Below, one piece after another: positions 35,274 to 44,267 of a stretch of DNA of 64,000 nucleotides. Under the pieces are notes generated by a model. That model saw only the letters and a program-made list of their open reading frames with translations. It did not search any database and was not told where the DNA came from. Positions within the stretch are counted from its first letter, which is position 1; each line of letters starts with the position of its first letter. Source of the DNA: Comamonas fluminis (GTDB lineage: Bacteria > Pseudomonadota > Gammaproteobacteria > Burkholderiales > Burkholderiaceae_C); assembly GCF_019186805.1 (NCBI RefSeq), contig NZ_CP066783.1, positions 248,001 to 312,000 on the forward strand, in the 5' to 3' direction. A program made the position numbers and the translations under genes.

Positions 35274-36323
35274 ATGAACTATTGCAGAGAGCAGGAGATT
35301 GCCCAAGCCATCACCGATGTACTGGACGATGCCAGTCTGGCCAGACAACTGGCGGCACAGTCCAAGCCTGCAGTCTGGCTGCAAACGCGGCAGGTGGAGG
35401 TTGAAGATGAAATCCCTCTTGCTGCGACCAAGCTGGGTGGCCGTCCAGACCTGACGGCCGAAACCCCGTGGCCGCAGCGCAATCCCTACCCCGATACCCA
35501 CAAGCGAGTGCAGTCGCACCGCGAAGACAGCGTGGCGCCCGACAGTCGCTGGCGCTGGGCGACACCCGAGCAGGCGCAAAAAATTCGTACCGAAGCGCTG
35601 CAGCACATTGCCCGTCTGGAGAGTGTGTTTCCCCTGCACTTTCTGGCGCAGATCAATTTTGCGCAGGTCTGGGCCGCTGGGCCTGTCGATGAAGACATGC
35701 CGCGCGGCGGCCTGCTATCGGTGTTTTATGACATGGCCGAGCAACCCTGGGGTTACGACCCCACAGATGCCTGCGCGCTGGCGCTGGTCTGGAGCGAGGA
35801 TGGGGCGCCCATGCAGCGCAGGCAGCAACCTGAGGCATTGCAAGCGATGGATGATGAGTGGCAGATCAAGCCCGCGGCCTGCACGCTGCATGCCTGCCAG
35901 ACACCGCTGCCCATGGAGTCGGCCCAATGGAGTGCGCTGCAGCTGGAGCTGACAGAGGAGCAGGGCGACGACTTTGTTGAATGGTGGTTTGACGAAGCCG
36001 AAAACGGCGCCAGCAATGATGGTGAAGATGCGTGCTGCCACCGCATCAGTGGCTGGCCCACGCCAGTGCAGGGCGATATGCAGACCGAATGTGCCCTGGT
36101 TGCCGCAGGGCACTACTGCGGCAGCGGTCAGTCCTATCAGGACCCTGCTTTGCAGTCGGTGCGCGATAGTGCTGGCGACTGGCTGCTGCTGTTGCAGCTG
36201 GGCACGGATGAAAAGCTGGGCATGAACTGGGGTGACGACGGTCAGCTCTACATCTGGATTCGCCGTGAGGATCTTCGTGCGCGGCGCTTTGACCAGGCCA
36301 GACTGGTGCTGCAGTGCCACTGA
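35274..36323 (+). CDS. DUF1963 (YwqG-like) protein, copy 2
   Basis: The product has 349 residues and is a paralogue of the gene at 33132 (shared AATKLGGRPDL-like, FLAQINFAQV, GGLLSVFYDMAEQPWG, and an almost equal C-terminus DDGQLYIWIRREDLRARRFDQ). It has a longer middle insert with RWRWATPEQAQKIRTEALQ. The pair arose by tandem duplication before the mobile element separated them. The ATG at 35274 is the first with fair context; a GTG upstream is possible. Function unknown. Confidence 0.87.
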   Translation: MNYCREQEIAQAITDVLDDASLARQLAAQSKPAVWLQTRQVEVEDEIPLAATKLGGRPDLTAETPWPQRNPYPDTHKRVQSHREDSVAPDSRWRWATPEQAQKIRTEALQHIARLESVFPLHFLAQINFAQVWAAGPVDEDMPRGGLLSVFYDMAEQPWGYDPTDACALALVWSEDGAPMQRRQQPEALQAMDDEWQIKPAACTLHACQTPLPMESAQWSALQLELTEEQGDDFVEWWFDEAENGASNDGEDACCHRISGWPTPVQGDMQTECALVAAGHYCGSGQSYQDPALQSVRDSAGDWLLLLQLGTDEKLGMNWGDDGQLYIWIRREDLRARRFDQARLVLQCH

Positions 36324-36445
36324 TGTAACGAACAGGGCTGCTGCACGGCCTGCGGATCAGCATTGTTTGCAATGTTGTGACGGCTGGCGTTGCAGCCCGG
36401 CGACATGAAACTGAAGAACAGCCTGAATCTTTTTGCGGGAATCAA

Positions 36446-36475
36446 TTGATATTGATTCTCATTTAATGCTAAGAT
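36446..36475 (+). promoter_or_regulatory. Promoter overlapped by a Fur-box-like site
   Basis: TTGATA (36446-36451), an 18-nt spacer and TAAGAT (36470-36475) form a sigma70-like promoter. TGATATT-G-ATTCTCA (36447-36461) matches the 7-1-7 Fur pattern TGATAAT-N-ATTATCA in 12 of 14 positions and covers the -35 box and spacer. Its minus strand reads AATGAGAATCAATATCA, a form typical of iron-regulated promoters. Binding would block transcription when iron is plentiful. Confidence 0.65.
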
Positions 36476-36481
36476 TCATTC

Positions 36482-36742
36482 CAGCTTGCAACGCTGAACT
36501 CTGGTGGGATCCATGCGCTGCAAGCTTCAGTTTCATCGTGGGGCGACTCGTCAGGCCTGTTCTGCCTGCAGTCGTTTTTGCCAGCCAGCGGTTTGCCGGT
36601 TAGCCAGGCATTTTTTGCGATCGAAGCTGTTTTGTATAGATTTAATAGCATCCCGCGCAAGACCACACTCATATTCCAAGCGATTTGGCCCTGAGGCCAC
36701 CAGAAATAAGCGATTAAAGCTCCTAATTCAGGAGCTTTTTTG
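36482..36742 (+). ncRNA. Candidate iron-responsive small RNA
   Basis: Between a Fur-box promoter and a perfect terminator lie about 260 nt without a convincing gene: the longest frame (from 36504) runs past the terminator and has no family resemblance. Base composition is poorer in GC than the neighbouring genes. Near the 3' end a stem TGGCC-CTGA-GGCCA (36686-36699) precedes the terminator, a layout common in Hfq-type sRNAs. By analogy with RyhB, PrrF and NrrF it may spare iron by silencing iron-rich proteins. This role is inference; the 5' end is estimated. Confidence 0.5.
36717..36741 (+). terminator. Rho-independent terminator in the 36.3-37.0 kb gap
   Basis: AAGCTCCT (36717-36724) pairs with AGGAGCTT (36730-36737) around AATTC, followed by T to 36741. 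No coding gene ends just upstream, which points to a non-coding transcript. Confidence 0.88.
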
Positions 36743-36839
36743 TTTCTGGAGACCCTGTTTTTAGGGCGTTTGTCCAGCAGACTGAAGCCGGGTAGGGGTA
36801 TGCCTGTTACATCCACGAAACCAAGGGTTTTCCCCTAAA

Positions 36840-36855
36840 TTCAGAAATGTCTGAA
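36840..36855 (+). promoter_or_regulatory. Palindrome upstream of wecB, possible operator; rest of gap otherwise empty
   Basis: TTCAGA-AATG-TCTGAA lies 186 nt before wecB. Beyond the sRNA candidate and this palindrome, I see nothing in 36324-37040 that I can support; no clear promoter for wecB stands out. Confidence 0.35.
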
Positions 36856-37040
36856 GAGAGTGTGCGCAAACTTGCGTGTGATGCGCGCCGCCTTAACTCT
36901 CAGGCAAGAGCCTTTTGGGGTTGTCAGCAGCCACATTTCGACTGCCCCATTTCACACGCATGCTGATGTGCTGCTGGCGGTGGTTGCCAGGGCACTTGTT
37001 GCGCACAAGCCGAGCTTGCACTGCGCATTGAGAGACACGC

Positions 37041-38162
37041 ATGAAGACTCTTTCTGTGATTGGCACCCGTCCTGAAGCCATCAAGATGGCCCCGGTCGTG
37101 CGACTGCTTGCCGCTACTCCTGGTGTGGAATCCGTGGTGGCTGTCAGTGGGCAGCACCGCAGCATGCTGGAGCAGGTGCTGAACCTGTTTCATATCCAGC
37201 CTGAATACGACTTGTCCGTCATGGCGCAGGGGCAGTCGCTGAACAGCCTGTCTGCCCGCATTCTGCAGGGCATGGATGAGCTGCTGGAAAAAGTGCAGCC
37301 CGACCAGGTGCTGGTGCATGGCGACACCACCACGGCCATGGCTGCGGCCATGGCAGCATTTCACCGTCATATTCCCGTGGTGCATGTGGAGGCGGGACTG
37401 CGCACCGGCTCCTTGACCGAACCCTGGCCCGAGGAAATGAACCGCCGGGTGATCGACGTCATGGCGGATCTGCTGCTGGCACCTACCGAAAAGGCCAAGG
37501 CCAATCTGCTGGCGGAAAACCTGCAAGGCCGCATCCATGTGGTGGGCAACACCGTGATTGACGCGCTTCAGTGGGTGGCCCAGCGCCTGGAAAAAGATGC
37601 TGCGCTGCAAGAGCGCGTGGATGCGGGATTGCCCCGCATTGCCGAAGGTAAGCGCATGGTGCTGCTGACCAGCCACCGCCGCGAAAACCATGGCGATGGC
37701 CTGGCCCATATCTGCGATGCCGTGACCGAGCTGGTGGCCGGTGGCGAGGTGGAAGTGGTCTACCCCGTGCACCTGAACCCGCTGGTCAAGGATGTGGTGC
37801 AGCAGCGCCTGGGCCATGTGGCGGGCGTGCACCTGATTGCACCGCAGGACTACGTGGGCTTTGTGCGCCTCATGCAGCGCGCTTTCTTTGTGCTGACCGA
37901 CTCGGGCGGCGTGCAGGAAGAAGCGCCCGCGCTGGGCAAGCCTGTGCTGCTGCTGCGCGATGTGACTGAGCGCCCGTCCGTGGTCGAAGCCGGTGTGGTG
38001 AAGCTGGTCGGCACGGACAGGCAGCGCATTGTTTCTGCTGCCAACGCCTTGCTGCATGACAGCGCTGCCTATCAGCGCATGACGCAGGCCGCCCACCCCT
38101 ACGGCCATGGTGATGCCAGCGAGCAGATCGTGAAAATTCTTCTGGCTGCAAAGGCGGTTTGA
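37041..38162 (+). CDS. wecB: UDP-N-acetylglucosamine 2-epimerase (non-hydrolysing)
   Basis: The product has 373 residues, full length. It converts UDP-GlcNAc to UDP-ManNAc. Catalytic residues known in E. coli WecB are aligned at the same numbers: D95 (HGDTTTAM), E117 (HVEAGLRTG), E131 (WPEEMNRR) and H212 (TSHRRENHG). It stands first in an operon with nfrB and nfrA, and no enterobacterial common antigen or O-antigen genes are near, so UDP-ManNAc is probably meant for the NfrB polymer. Confidence 0.96.
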   Translation: MKTLSVIGTRPEAIKMAPVVRLLAATPGVESVVAVSGQHRSMLEQVLNLFHIQPEYDLSVMAQGQSLNSLSARILQGMDELLEKVQPDQVLVHGDTTTAMAAAMAAFHRHIPVVHVEAGLRTGSLTEPWPEEMNRRVIDVMADLLLAPTEKAKANLLAENLQGRIHVVGNTVIDALQWVAQRLEKDAALQERVDAGLPRIAEGKRMVLLTSHRRENHGDGLAHICDAVTELVAGGEVEVVYPVHLNPLVKDVVQQRLGHVAGVHLIAPQDYVGFVRLMQRAFFVLTDSGGVQEEAPALGKPVLLLRDVTERPSVVEAGVVKLVGTDRQRIVSAANALLHDSAAYQRMTQAAHPYGHGDASEQIVKILLAAKAV

Positions 38163-38164
38163 TC

Positions 38165-40285
38165 ATGGAGATGCTGTCTGATTTTTTCAGTGCCAATTAC
38201 CGCTTTCTGGAAGCGGCCACGGCCTTTGTTGCCGTGGTGGTGCTGATTTCCTGTATTGATGACCTGTTCATTGATGTGCGCTACTGGGTGCGCGAGATCT
38301 GGCGTAAGTTCAAGGTCTGGCCCCACCACAAGGCGCTGACGCCCGAGCAGTTGCGCACCGAGCCTGAAAAACCCATCGCCATCATGGTGCCTGCGTGGCA
38401 GGAGCACGACGTGATCGCCTCCATGATCGAGAACATGGTGGCCACACTGGAATACCGTGAATTCATGGTCTTTGTGGGCACCTACCCCAACGACCAGCGC
38501 ACGATTGACGAGGTGGAGCGCATGCGCCGCCGCTATAAGCAGCTGGTGCGCGTGCCCGTGCCCCATGATGGCCCCACCTGCAAGGCAGACTGCCTGAACT
38601 GGATCGTGCAAAGCATCGAACAGACGGGCAAGACGCGCGGCATTGAATTTGCCGGCATGGTGCTGCATGACAGCGAGGATGTGCTGCACCCGCTGGAGCT
38701 GAAATACTTCAACTACCTGCTGCCACGCATCGACTTCATTCAGTTGCCCGTCACATCGCTGGAGCGCAACTGGAATGAATGGGTGGCGGGCGTCTATATG
38801 GACGAGTTTGCCGAATGGCATGCCAAGGATCTGGTCGTGCGCGAAAGCATGAGCGGCATGGTGCCGTCTGCGGGCGTGGGCACCTGTTTCTCGCGCCGCG
38901 CCATGCTGGCGCTGGCTGCCGAGACGCATAACCAGCCTTTCAACCCCAGCACGCTGACCGAAGACTACGACGTGGGCACACGTCTGGCACGCATGGGTAT
39001 GCGCCAGATTTTTGGCAAATTCCCGGTGACCTATCGCGTCAAACGCAAGGGCTGGACGGGCAAGGAAAAGCAGCTGGACATCACCATGCCGCTGGGCGTG
39101 CGTGAGTTCTTTCCCAACACCTTCCGCACAGCCTATCGCCAGAAAGCGCGCTGGACGCTGGGCATTGGCCTGCAAGGCTGGGAACAAGTGGGCTGGAAGG
39201 GCAATGCTGCCGTCAAATACCTGCTGTTTCGCGACCGCAAGGGCCTGATTACCTCGTTCGTGGCCATTGCGGGCTACCTGATCTTCTTCAACTACATGAT
39301 GCTGGCGCTGTTTGGCGCGCTGGGCTGGTGGACGAACAACCTGCCCCCCATCCAGTCGCTGCAGCACTGGGTGCAGGTCGTGATTGCGCTGAACTTTGTC
39401 GGCCTGCTGATTCGCGCCGTGCAGCGAGCCTATTTTGTGGGCCGTATCTATGGCGGCATGCATGCCGTGCTGTCCATCCCGCGCATGGTGGTGGGCAACT
39501 TCATCAACGCCGCAGCCGCAGGCCGCGCCTGGAAGCAGTACCTGAGCAACAAGTTCTTTGGCACCAAGCTGGTCTGGGACAAAACCATGCACGACTTTCC
39601 TTCGGCGGAGCAGCTGACGGAGCAAAAACAGCGTCTGGGCGATTTGCTCAAGACCTGGCACGCCATTGATGACACACAGCTGCAAACTGCGCTGCAGGTG
39701 CAGGCTGAAACCGGCGGCTCGCCACTGGGCAGCGTGCTGCTGGGCAGAGGGTGGGTCAAGGAAGAGATGCTGGCCGAAGCGCTGGCCTACCAGTCAGACC
39801 TGCCGCGCCTGCACCTGGCGGATGGTGAAGATCGTGTGGATCTGAGCCTGCTGCCCGCGCAGGACATGATTCGCTGGCGTGTGCTGCCACTGGCCAGCAG
39901 CAATGCCGAGGCCGTGCATGTGGCCGTGGCCTCGGCTCTGCCTGCCCGCGCGCAGGAGGTGTTCGAGATTCGTCTGCGCCGCCCGGTTCGCCAGTTTGTG
40001 GTGTGCGAGAGTGAAATCACGGCTGGCCTGCGTCAGCTCAGCGGCGTGGAAAGTGATGCGCATGCTGCATCGCAATTGCTGGGGGACAGCCTTGTCTATC
40101 AAGGCTATCTGCAGCGTGATGATCTGGAAAAGGTACTTGCCTCCTATGACGTTGCGCGGGATGGCCGTTTGGGTGGCTATCTGGTGCGCAAGGGGCTGGT
40201 GACGGCTGAGAATGTGCAGAAAGCCTTGCTGCGGCAGCAGAAGGCCTGGTTGCAGCAGGCGAATGCTTCGGAGGTGCTGGCATGA
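38165..40285 (+). CDS. nfrB: NfrB-like inner-membrane glycosyltransferase with two C-terminal MshEN modules
   Basis: The product has 706 residues. A membrane segment near the N-terminus (about 10-30) is followed by a GT2 domain with D169-S-E-D172, T265-E-D-Y-D269 and R325-QKARW-330, then further membrane helices (around SFVAIAGYLIFFNYMMLALF). The C-terminus has two MshEN (c-di-GMP binding) repeats. The first begins RLGDLL at 490 and contains PLGSVLLGRGWVKEEMLAEA; the second begins LLGDSL near 639 and contains GRLGGYLVRKGLVTAENVQK. The ATG at 38165 follows wecB by 2 nt. In E. coli NfrB is c-di-GMP activated and makes the phage N4 receptor glycan. Confidence 0.88.
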   Translation: MEMLSDFFSANYRFLEAATAFVAVVVLISCIDDLFIDVRYWVREIWRKFKVWPHHKALTPEQLRTEPEKPIAIMVPAWQEHDVIASMIENMVATLEYREFMVFVGTYPNDQRTIDEVERMRRRYKQLVRVPVPHDGPTCKADCLNWIVQSIEQTGKTRGIEFAGMVLHDSEDVLHPLELKYFNYLLPRIDFIQLPVTSLERNWNEWVAGVYMDEFAEWHAKDLVVRESMSGMVPSAGVGTCFSRRAMLALAAETHNQPFNPSTLTEDYDVGTRLARMGMRQIFGKFPVTYRVKRKGWTGKEKQLDITMPLGVREFFPNTFRTAYRQKARWTLGIGLQGWEQVGWKGNAAVKYLLFRDRKGLITSFVAIAGYLIFFNYMMLALFGALGWWTNNLPPIQSLQHWVQVVIALNFVGLLIRAVQRAYFVGRIYGGMHAVLSIPRMVVGNFINAAAAGRAWKQYLSNKFFGTKLVWDKTMHDFPSAEQLTEQKQRLGDLLKTWHAIDDTQLQTALQVQAETGGSPLGSVLLGRGWVKEEMLAEALAYQSDLPRLHLADGEDRVDLSLLPAQDMIRWRVLPLASSNAEAVHVAVASALPARAQEVFEIRLRRPVRQFVVCESEITAGLRQLSGVESDAHAASQLLGDSLVYQGYLQRDDLEKVLASYDVARDGRLGGYLVRKGLVTAENVQKALLRQQKAWLQQANASEVLA

Positions 40286-42324
40286 AACACCTCTCGGAAA
40301 TGCGCATGCGTGCGCTGCCGTTCGCGGTGGCCCTGATGTGCGTGGCGGGCAGTGCCATGGCAGAGCCCGCATTGACCGGCACCGCCTGGAAGCATGCAGA
40401 CCAAGCTTACAAAGCCTATGCCAAAGGCCAATTTGCGCAGGCGCTCAAGCAGGCGCAAGCCGCACGCCGACTGCGCCCGGATGTGGCGCGACTGGCTGAC
40501 CTGGAGGCCAAGGCACAGGGTGCCTTGAATGCTGCGACGGCAGCGCAGGCTGAGCAGGGTCAGGCGCAGCGCGCTCAGGAACTGGCGCAGCAGGCCTATG
40601 CCAGGGCGCAGCAACCAGAGCAGGCCAAAGCGGCGGTTCTGGATATTCAGCAGGCATTGCAGATCAACCCGCAGCCGCTGCCCTGGCATGTGCTGCTTGC
40701 ACGGCTGCTGCTGCAGGATCAGCGCTGGGGCGAGGTTGTAGTCGCCGCCGATGCGGGGCTGCAAGTTCACGGCAACGAGGTGGCCTTGCTGCAGGCCAAG
40801 GCCTATGCCTTGCAGCAGCTAGGCCAGACAGAGCAGGCCTTGCAGGTATTGAGTCAGGCATTGGCACAGGCGCAAGGCCTCAGTGCCGCTGATCGCGCCA
40901 GTGTGTCGCTTCAGGGTGTGGATACCGCACTGCTGGCGGGCGCACCGGCGCAGGGTGAGCAAACCCGCGCATGGCTGCAGCAGTGGCAGAACTTGCCCGC
41001 CAGCGATGCAGCTGCTCGTCAGCCCTTGCTGCAAGGCATGGCCTTGTCTGCACTGAAAATGCCAGTGCCTGATTTGGCCTGTAACGGCGATGAAGTATGC
41101 GTGGCGCGCTACGCTTTTGATATTGAATCGGGGCTGGCCAATGCCGCCTATGCCGCAGCGCAAGCCAAGCAATGGGCACAGGTGCAGCTACTGGCCGAAA
41201 CGCTGCTGAAGCTGCAGCCCGCCAAGGGCGCCTATTGGCAGCTGCTGATTGCAGCGCAGCAAGGGTTGGGGCAGGGCGAAGCGGCACGCAGCAGCGCGCA
41301 GCGGGCTTTGCTGGCACTGCAAGGGCAGGAATCCGGTCTTGCACCTGTGCAACTGGCGCAGCTGGCCCACACCGCGGGTGACAAGCAGGCCGAAGCGCAG
41401 TTCTACAGCGCAGCCGAGCAGGCACGAAGCATTCCGCCCCAGCAGCTGGAAGATGCCGCCTATGCCGCTGAGCATGTGGGCGATGCACCGGCAGCAGTGC
41501 GCCGCCATGTCGCCGCGCTGGACAGTGCGGACGCAGGGCAGATTGAGCTGACTGACAAGCAGCGCCAGGACCTGCGCCTGGCCGTGGGTGATCTGGACCG
41601 CGAATGGGGCAGCTCTGCAGGCCTGTTCAGCAGCCGAGGCAGCACCTTGCCCGGCGGGCAGAGCAGTGCCAGCGGCTACCGCAGTGTGCAGACCGTGGGT
41701 GAGGTGTACTGGCGCCCGCAGGCCCTGCGTGGCGACGGCACCTTTGTGGACTTGTATGGCCGCTACATGGGCAATTTGCGCGCCGCGCCGCAGGATGCCA
41801 GGGGCGCAGAGTCCTCCCAGCTGGCGCTGGGCGTGCGTGCCAAGCCTTTTGGCGATCACAACTTCATCGTGGCCGCAGAGCGCTGGGTCAAGCTGGGTGA
41901 CGCGAGCCGTGATGACTGGCTGCTGCGCGCAGCGTATTCATACACCAAGGATATGTATGGCCCGGTCAACCGCGATCGCTGGATGACGGGCGACCTGTAT
42001 CTGGAGGCCGGGCGTTATCTGCATGCGCGCGAGAACTACGCCACGGGCGAGTTGCGCTATGGCCCGCAGTGGCGGCTCAAGGGCTCGGACACGGGCGACT
42101 GGGGACTGTGGGGCTATGGCGTGGCGGCTGCGGAATACAACAGCAGCTATCGCCGCACATCGGCCAGCAGCGCGGGGGTGGGCGTGAGCCTGCGCCGCTG
42201 GCTGCGCGAAGGCCGCACGCATGCGGGCCGTTCCTGGGTAGATTTCACGCTGCAGTATCGTGTGCATCTGGGCGGCGATGACAGGGCCAGCGGACTGGTG
42301 GCTCGCGCTTCCTGGTTCTATTGA
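40282..42324 (+). CDS. nfrA: NfrA-like outer-membrane protein (TPR region plus C-terminal barrel)
   Basis: The product has 680 residues. A signal peptide ends at AMA (27). Residues of about 30-430 are Ala/Gln-rich helical repeats of TPR kind, and the C-terminal 230 residues have the alternating pattern and terminal aromatic (RASWFY) of an outer-membrane beta barrel, matching the N4 adsorption protein A C-terminal domain. It would export the NfrB polymer. It is shorter than E. coli NfrA (about 990) because the repeat region is smaller. The start overlaps nfrB by 4 nt (ATGA). Confidence 0.8.
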   Translation: MKHLSEMRMRALPFAVALMCVAGSAMAEPALTGTAWKHADQAYKAYAKGQFAQALKQAQAARRLRPDVARLADLEAKAQGALNAATAAQAEQGQAQRAQELAQQAYARAQQPEQAKAAVLDIQQALQINPQPLPWHVLLARLLLQDQRWGEVVVAADAGLQVHGNEVALLQAKAYALQQLGQTEQALQVLSQALAQAQGLSAADRASVSLQGVDTALLAGAPAQGEQTRAWLQQWQNLPASDAAARQPLLQGMALSALKMPVPDLACNGDEVCVARYAFDIESGLANAAYAAAQAKQWAQVQLLAETLLKLQPAKGAYWQLLIAAQQGLGQGEAARSSAQRALLALQGQESGLAPVQLAQLAHTAGDKQAEAQFYSAAEQARSIPPQQLEDAAYAAEHVGDAPAAVRRHVAALDSADAGQIELTDKQRQDLRLAVGDLDREWGSSAGLFSSRGSTLPGGQSSASGYRSVQTVGEVYWRPQALRGDGTFVDLYGRYMGNLRAAPQDARGAESSQLALGVRAKPFGDHNFIVAAERWVKLGDASRDDWLLRAAYSYTKDMYGPVNRDRWMTGDLYLEAGRYLHARENYATGELRYGPQWRLKGSDTGDWGLWGYGVAAAEYNSSYRRTSASSAGVGVSLRRWLREGRTHAGRSWVDFTLQYRVHLGGDDRASGLVARASWFY

Positions 42325-42337
42325 AGGAGCTGCGCCT

Positions 42338-43150
42338 TTGCCCAACCGTCGTGAACTGCTGTCTGCTGCGCTGATGCTGCCTGCTATGGCTTGGTCGCAG
42401 CCTCACCAGCGCCTGAATCTTCGCGTTCCGGGCATGGTCTGGCAGCCCGACAACGCCACGGCGCGGCCCGAAGGTGAATGGCAGCGACTGGGCATTGATA
42501 CGCTGCTGATTCAATGGCTGGCCACCGATAACGGCTCAGGCCATGTCTGGAATGTGCCTGCGCTGGAGCAACTGCGCGGCCAGCCCTGGGCGCAGAACAT
42601 CATTGCGGGCCTGGTGGGTGATGGTGATGAGCCACGGGCGCGCAGCCGCGTGCAGGAGCTTGCGCGCGCCTCGCAACTGCTGGCGCAGCAGCCCCTGCCG
42701 TTCGAGCCAGCGGGCTGGTATTTCCCTGTGGAATCCGACCCCAGCTGGGCCGAGGTGCATCGTCTGGCCGAAAGCCTGCGCGACCTGCCGCGCCCGCTAT
42801 GGGTCAGCGTGTATGACAACAGCAATATCGGCCCCGATGCGCTGGTGCGCTGGCTGCAGCAATGGCTGCCTGATGATGTGGGCGTGTTCTTTCAGGACGG
42901 TGTGGGCCTGCACACCCGGGATGCCGCCACGGCTGCGCAGTACACGCTGGCGCTGGCCGATGCACTGGGCTGGCAGCGCGTGAAACTGATTGCCGAGGCT
43001 TTCCGGCCTGACGGTTCAGGCAGTTTTCGCAGCGCCACGGCGCAGGAGCTGCGTTCCCAGCTATCGTTTTATGCAGGCTGGCCGGTGCTGCTGTTTGATG
43101 GGCCGCACTATCTGCCGCCGGCACTGGTCAATGAGCTGGCGCCTCTTTAG
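42338..43150 (+). CDS. YbcH-like secreted DUF4434-type protein, putative glycoside hydrolase
   Basis: The product has 270 residues. The TTG at 42338 is chosen because AAGGAG lies 8 nt upstream. The start MPNRRELLSAALMLPAMAW has a twin-arginine pair and a hydrophobic core, so export by Sec or Tat is likely. The body contains DVGVFFQDGVGLHT and LIAEAFRPDGSGSF, with acidic residues placed as in barrel glycoside hydrolases, and resembles E. coli YbcH, which sits beside nfrA and nfrB. It may process or cut the glycan in the periplasm. The enzyme role is inference. Confidence 0.7.
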   Translation: MPNRRELLSAALMLPAMAWSQPHQRLNLRVPGMVWQPDNATARPEGEWQRLGIDTLLIQWLATDNGSGHVWNVPALEQLRGQPWAQNIIAGLVGDGDEPRARSRVQELARASQLLAQQPLPFEPAGWYFPVESDPSWAEVHRLAESLRDLPRPLWVSVYDNSNIGPDALVRWLQQWLPDDVGVFFQDGVGLHTRDAATAAQYTLALADALGWQRVKLIAEAFRPDGSGSFRSATAQELRSQLSFYAGWPVLLFDGPHYLPPALVNELAPL

Positions 43151-43178
43151 CGTCACGCAGTCTTAGGCGTTGCTATTG

Positions 43179-43225
43179 AATGAATAGCTGCAGGCGCTTT
43201 TGAAATAAACGCTTGGGGCCAATAA
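43179..43225 (+). repeat. Short dispersed repeat B, copy 4
   Basis: TGAATAGCTGCAGGCGCTTT, TGAAATAAACGCTTGGGGCC and AATAAG match the copies at 8091 and 59683. It lies between the ybcH-like gene and the shared terminator. Confidence 0.75.
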
Positions 43226-43231
43226 GGCAAT

Positions 43232-43260
43232 AAAAAAGCAGCCGCAAAGGCTGCTTTTTT
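43232..43260. terminator. Bidirectional terminator between convergent operons
   Basis: AAAAAAGCAGCC (43232-43243) pairs perfectly with GGCTGCTTTTTT (43249-43260), loop GCAAA. It can end both the nfr operon and the lipA operon. Confidence 0.93.
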
Positions 43261-43276
43261 TGTGCTGTCAGTGCAC

Positions 43277-44257
43277 TCACACGCCAGCGGCGTGGGCCTG
43301 CTGGTCAGCGTGGTAGCTGGAACGCACCATGGCGCCCACAGCGGCGTGGGTGAAGCCCATTTTGTAGGCTTCTTCCTCGAACATCTTGAAGGTGTCGGGG
43401 TGCACATAGCGGCGCACGGGCAGGTGGCTGTTGGTAGGGGCCAGATACTGGCCAATGGTCAGCATATCGATGTTGTGGGCGCGCATATCGCGCATCACCT
43501 GCAGGATTTCCTCGTCTGTCTCGCCCAGGCCCACCATGATGCCGCTCTTGGTGGGCACATTGGGGTGCAGTTCCTTGAACTTCTTGAGCAGGTTCAGGCT
43601 GAACTGGTAGTCCGAGCCGGGGCGCGCTTCCTTGTACAGGCGGGGCGCAGTTTCCAGGTTGTGGTTCATCACATCGGGCGGGGCCGATTTGAGGATTTCC
43701 AGCGCACGGTCATCACGGCCACGGAAGTCGGGCACCAGAATTTCGATCTGTGTCTGGGGCGAGAGTTCGCGGATGTTCTTGATGCATTCCACGAAGTGGC
43801 CCGAGCCGCCGTCGCGCAGGTCGTCGCGGTCCACGCTGGTAATCACCACGTACTTGAGCTTGAGCTGGGCAATCGTCTTGGCCAGGTTCAGCGGCTCATC
43901 CACATCCAGTGGGTCAGGGCGGCCATGGCCCACGTCGCAGAACGGGCAGCGGCGCGTGCACTTGTCGCCCATGATCATGAAGGTGGCTGTGCCCTTACCA
44001 AAGCATTCGCCGATATTGGGGCAGCTGGCTTCTTCGCAGACGGTGTGCAGCTTGTTCTCGCGCAGGATGTCCTTGATTTCATAGAAGCGCGTGGTGGGGC
44101 TGCCCGCCTTGACGCGAATCCACTCTGGCTTCTTGAGCACTTCGGCCTGCTCGACCTTCACGGGGATGCGCGAGAGCTTGGCCGCAGCTTTTTGCTTGGC
44201 CAGCGGGTTGTAATCGGCTTGGGATTGCGCTTCGCGCACGACTTCATTGGTGCTCAT
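43277..44257 (-). CDS. lipA: Lipoyl synthase
   Basis: The product has 326 residues. It inserts two sulfurs into octanoyl groups on lipoyl domains. Both iron-sulfur sites are visible: C74, C79 and C85 for the auxiliary cluster and C100-x3-C104-x2-C107 (radical SAM). The late motif with RSSYHADQ includes the Ser ligand found in LipA. It follows lipB by 10 nt. Confidence 0.98.
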   Translation of the reverse strand: MSTNEVVREAQSQADYNPLAKQKAAAKLSRIPVKVEQAEVLKKPEWIRVKAGSPTTRFYEIKDILRENKLHTVCEEASCPNIGECFGKGTATFMIMGDKCTRRCPFCDVGHGRPDPLDVDEPLNLAKTIAQLKLKYVVITSVDRDDLRDGGSGHFVECIKNIRELSPQTQIEILVPDFRGRDDRALEILKSAPPDVMNHNLETAPRLYKEARPGSDYQFSLNLLKKFKELHPNVPTKSGIMVGLGETDEEILQVMRDMRAHNIDMLTIGQYLAPTNSHLPVRRYVHPDTFKMFEEEAYKMGFTHAAVGAMVRSSYHADQQAHAAGV

Positions 44258-44267
44258 GATCTTGCCT

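Noticed and set aside
36504..36764. Open frame of 86 codons in the wecB upstream gap
   Set aside because: It runs through the terminator at 36717-36741 and has no similarity I recognise, so the interval is better read as non-coding. A shorter peptide from 36513 cannot be fully excluded.
36940..37040. Sigma54 promoter before wecB (GGGCACTTGTTGC)
   Set aside because: The spacing between the GG and GC elements is 8 rather than 10 nt, so it does not fit the -24/-12 rule.
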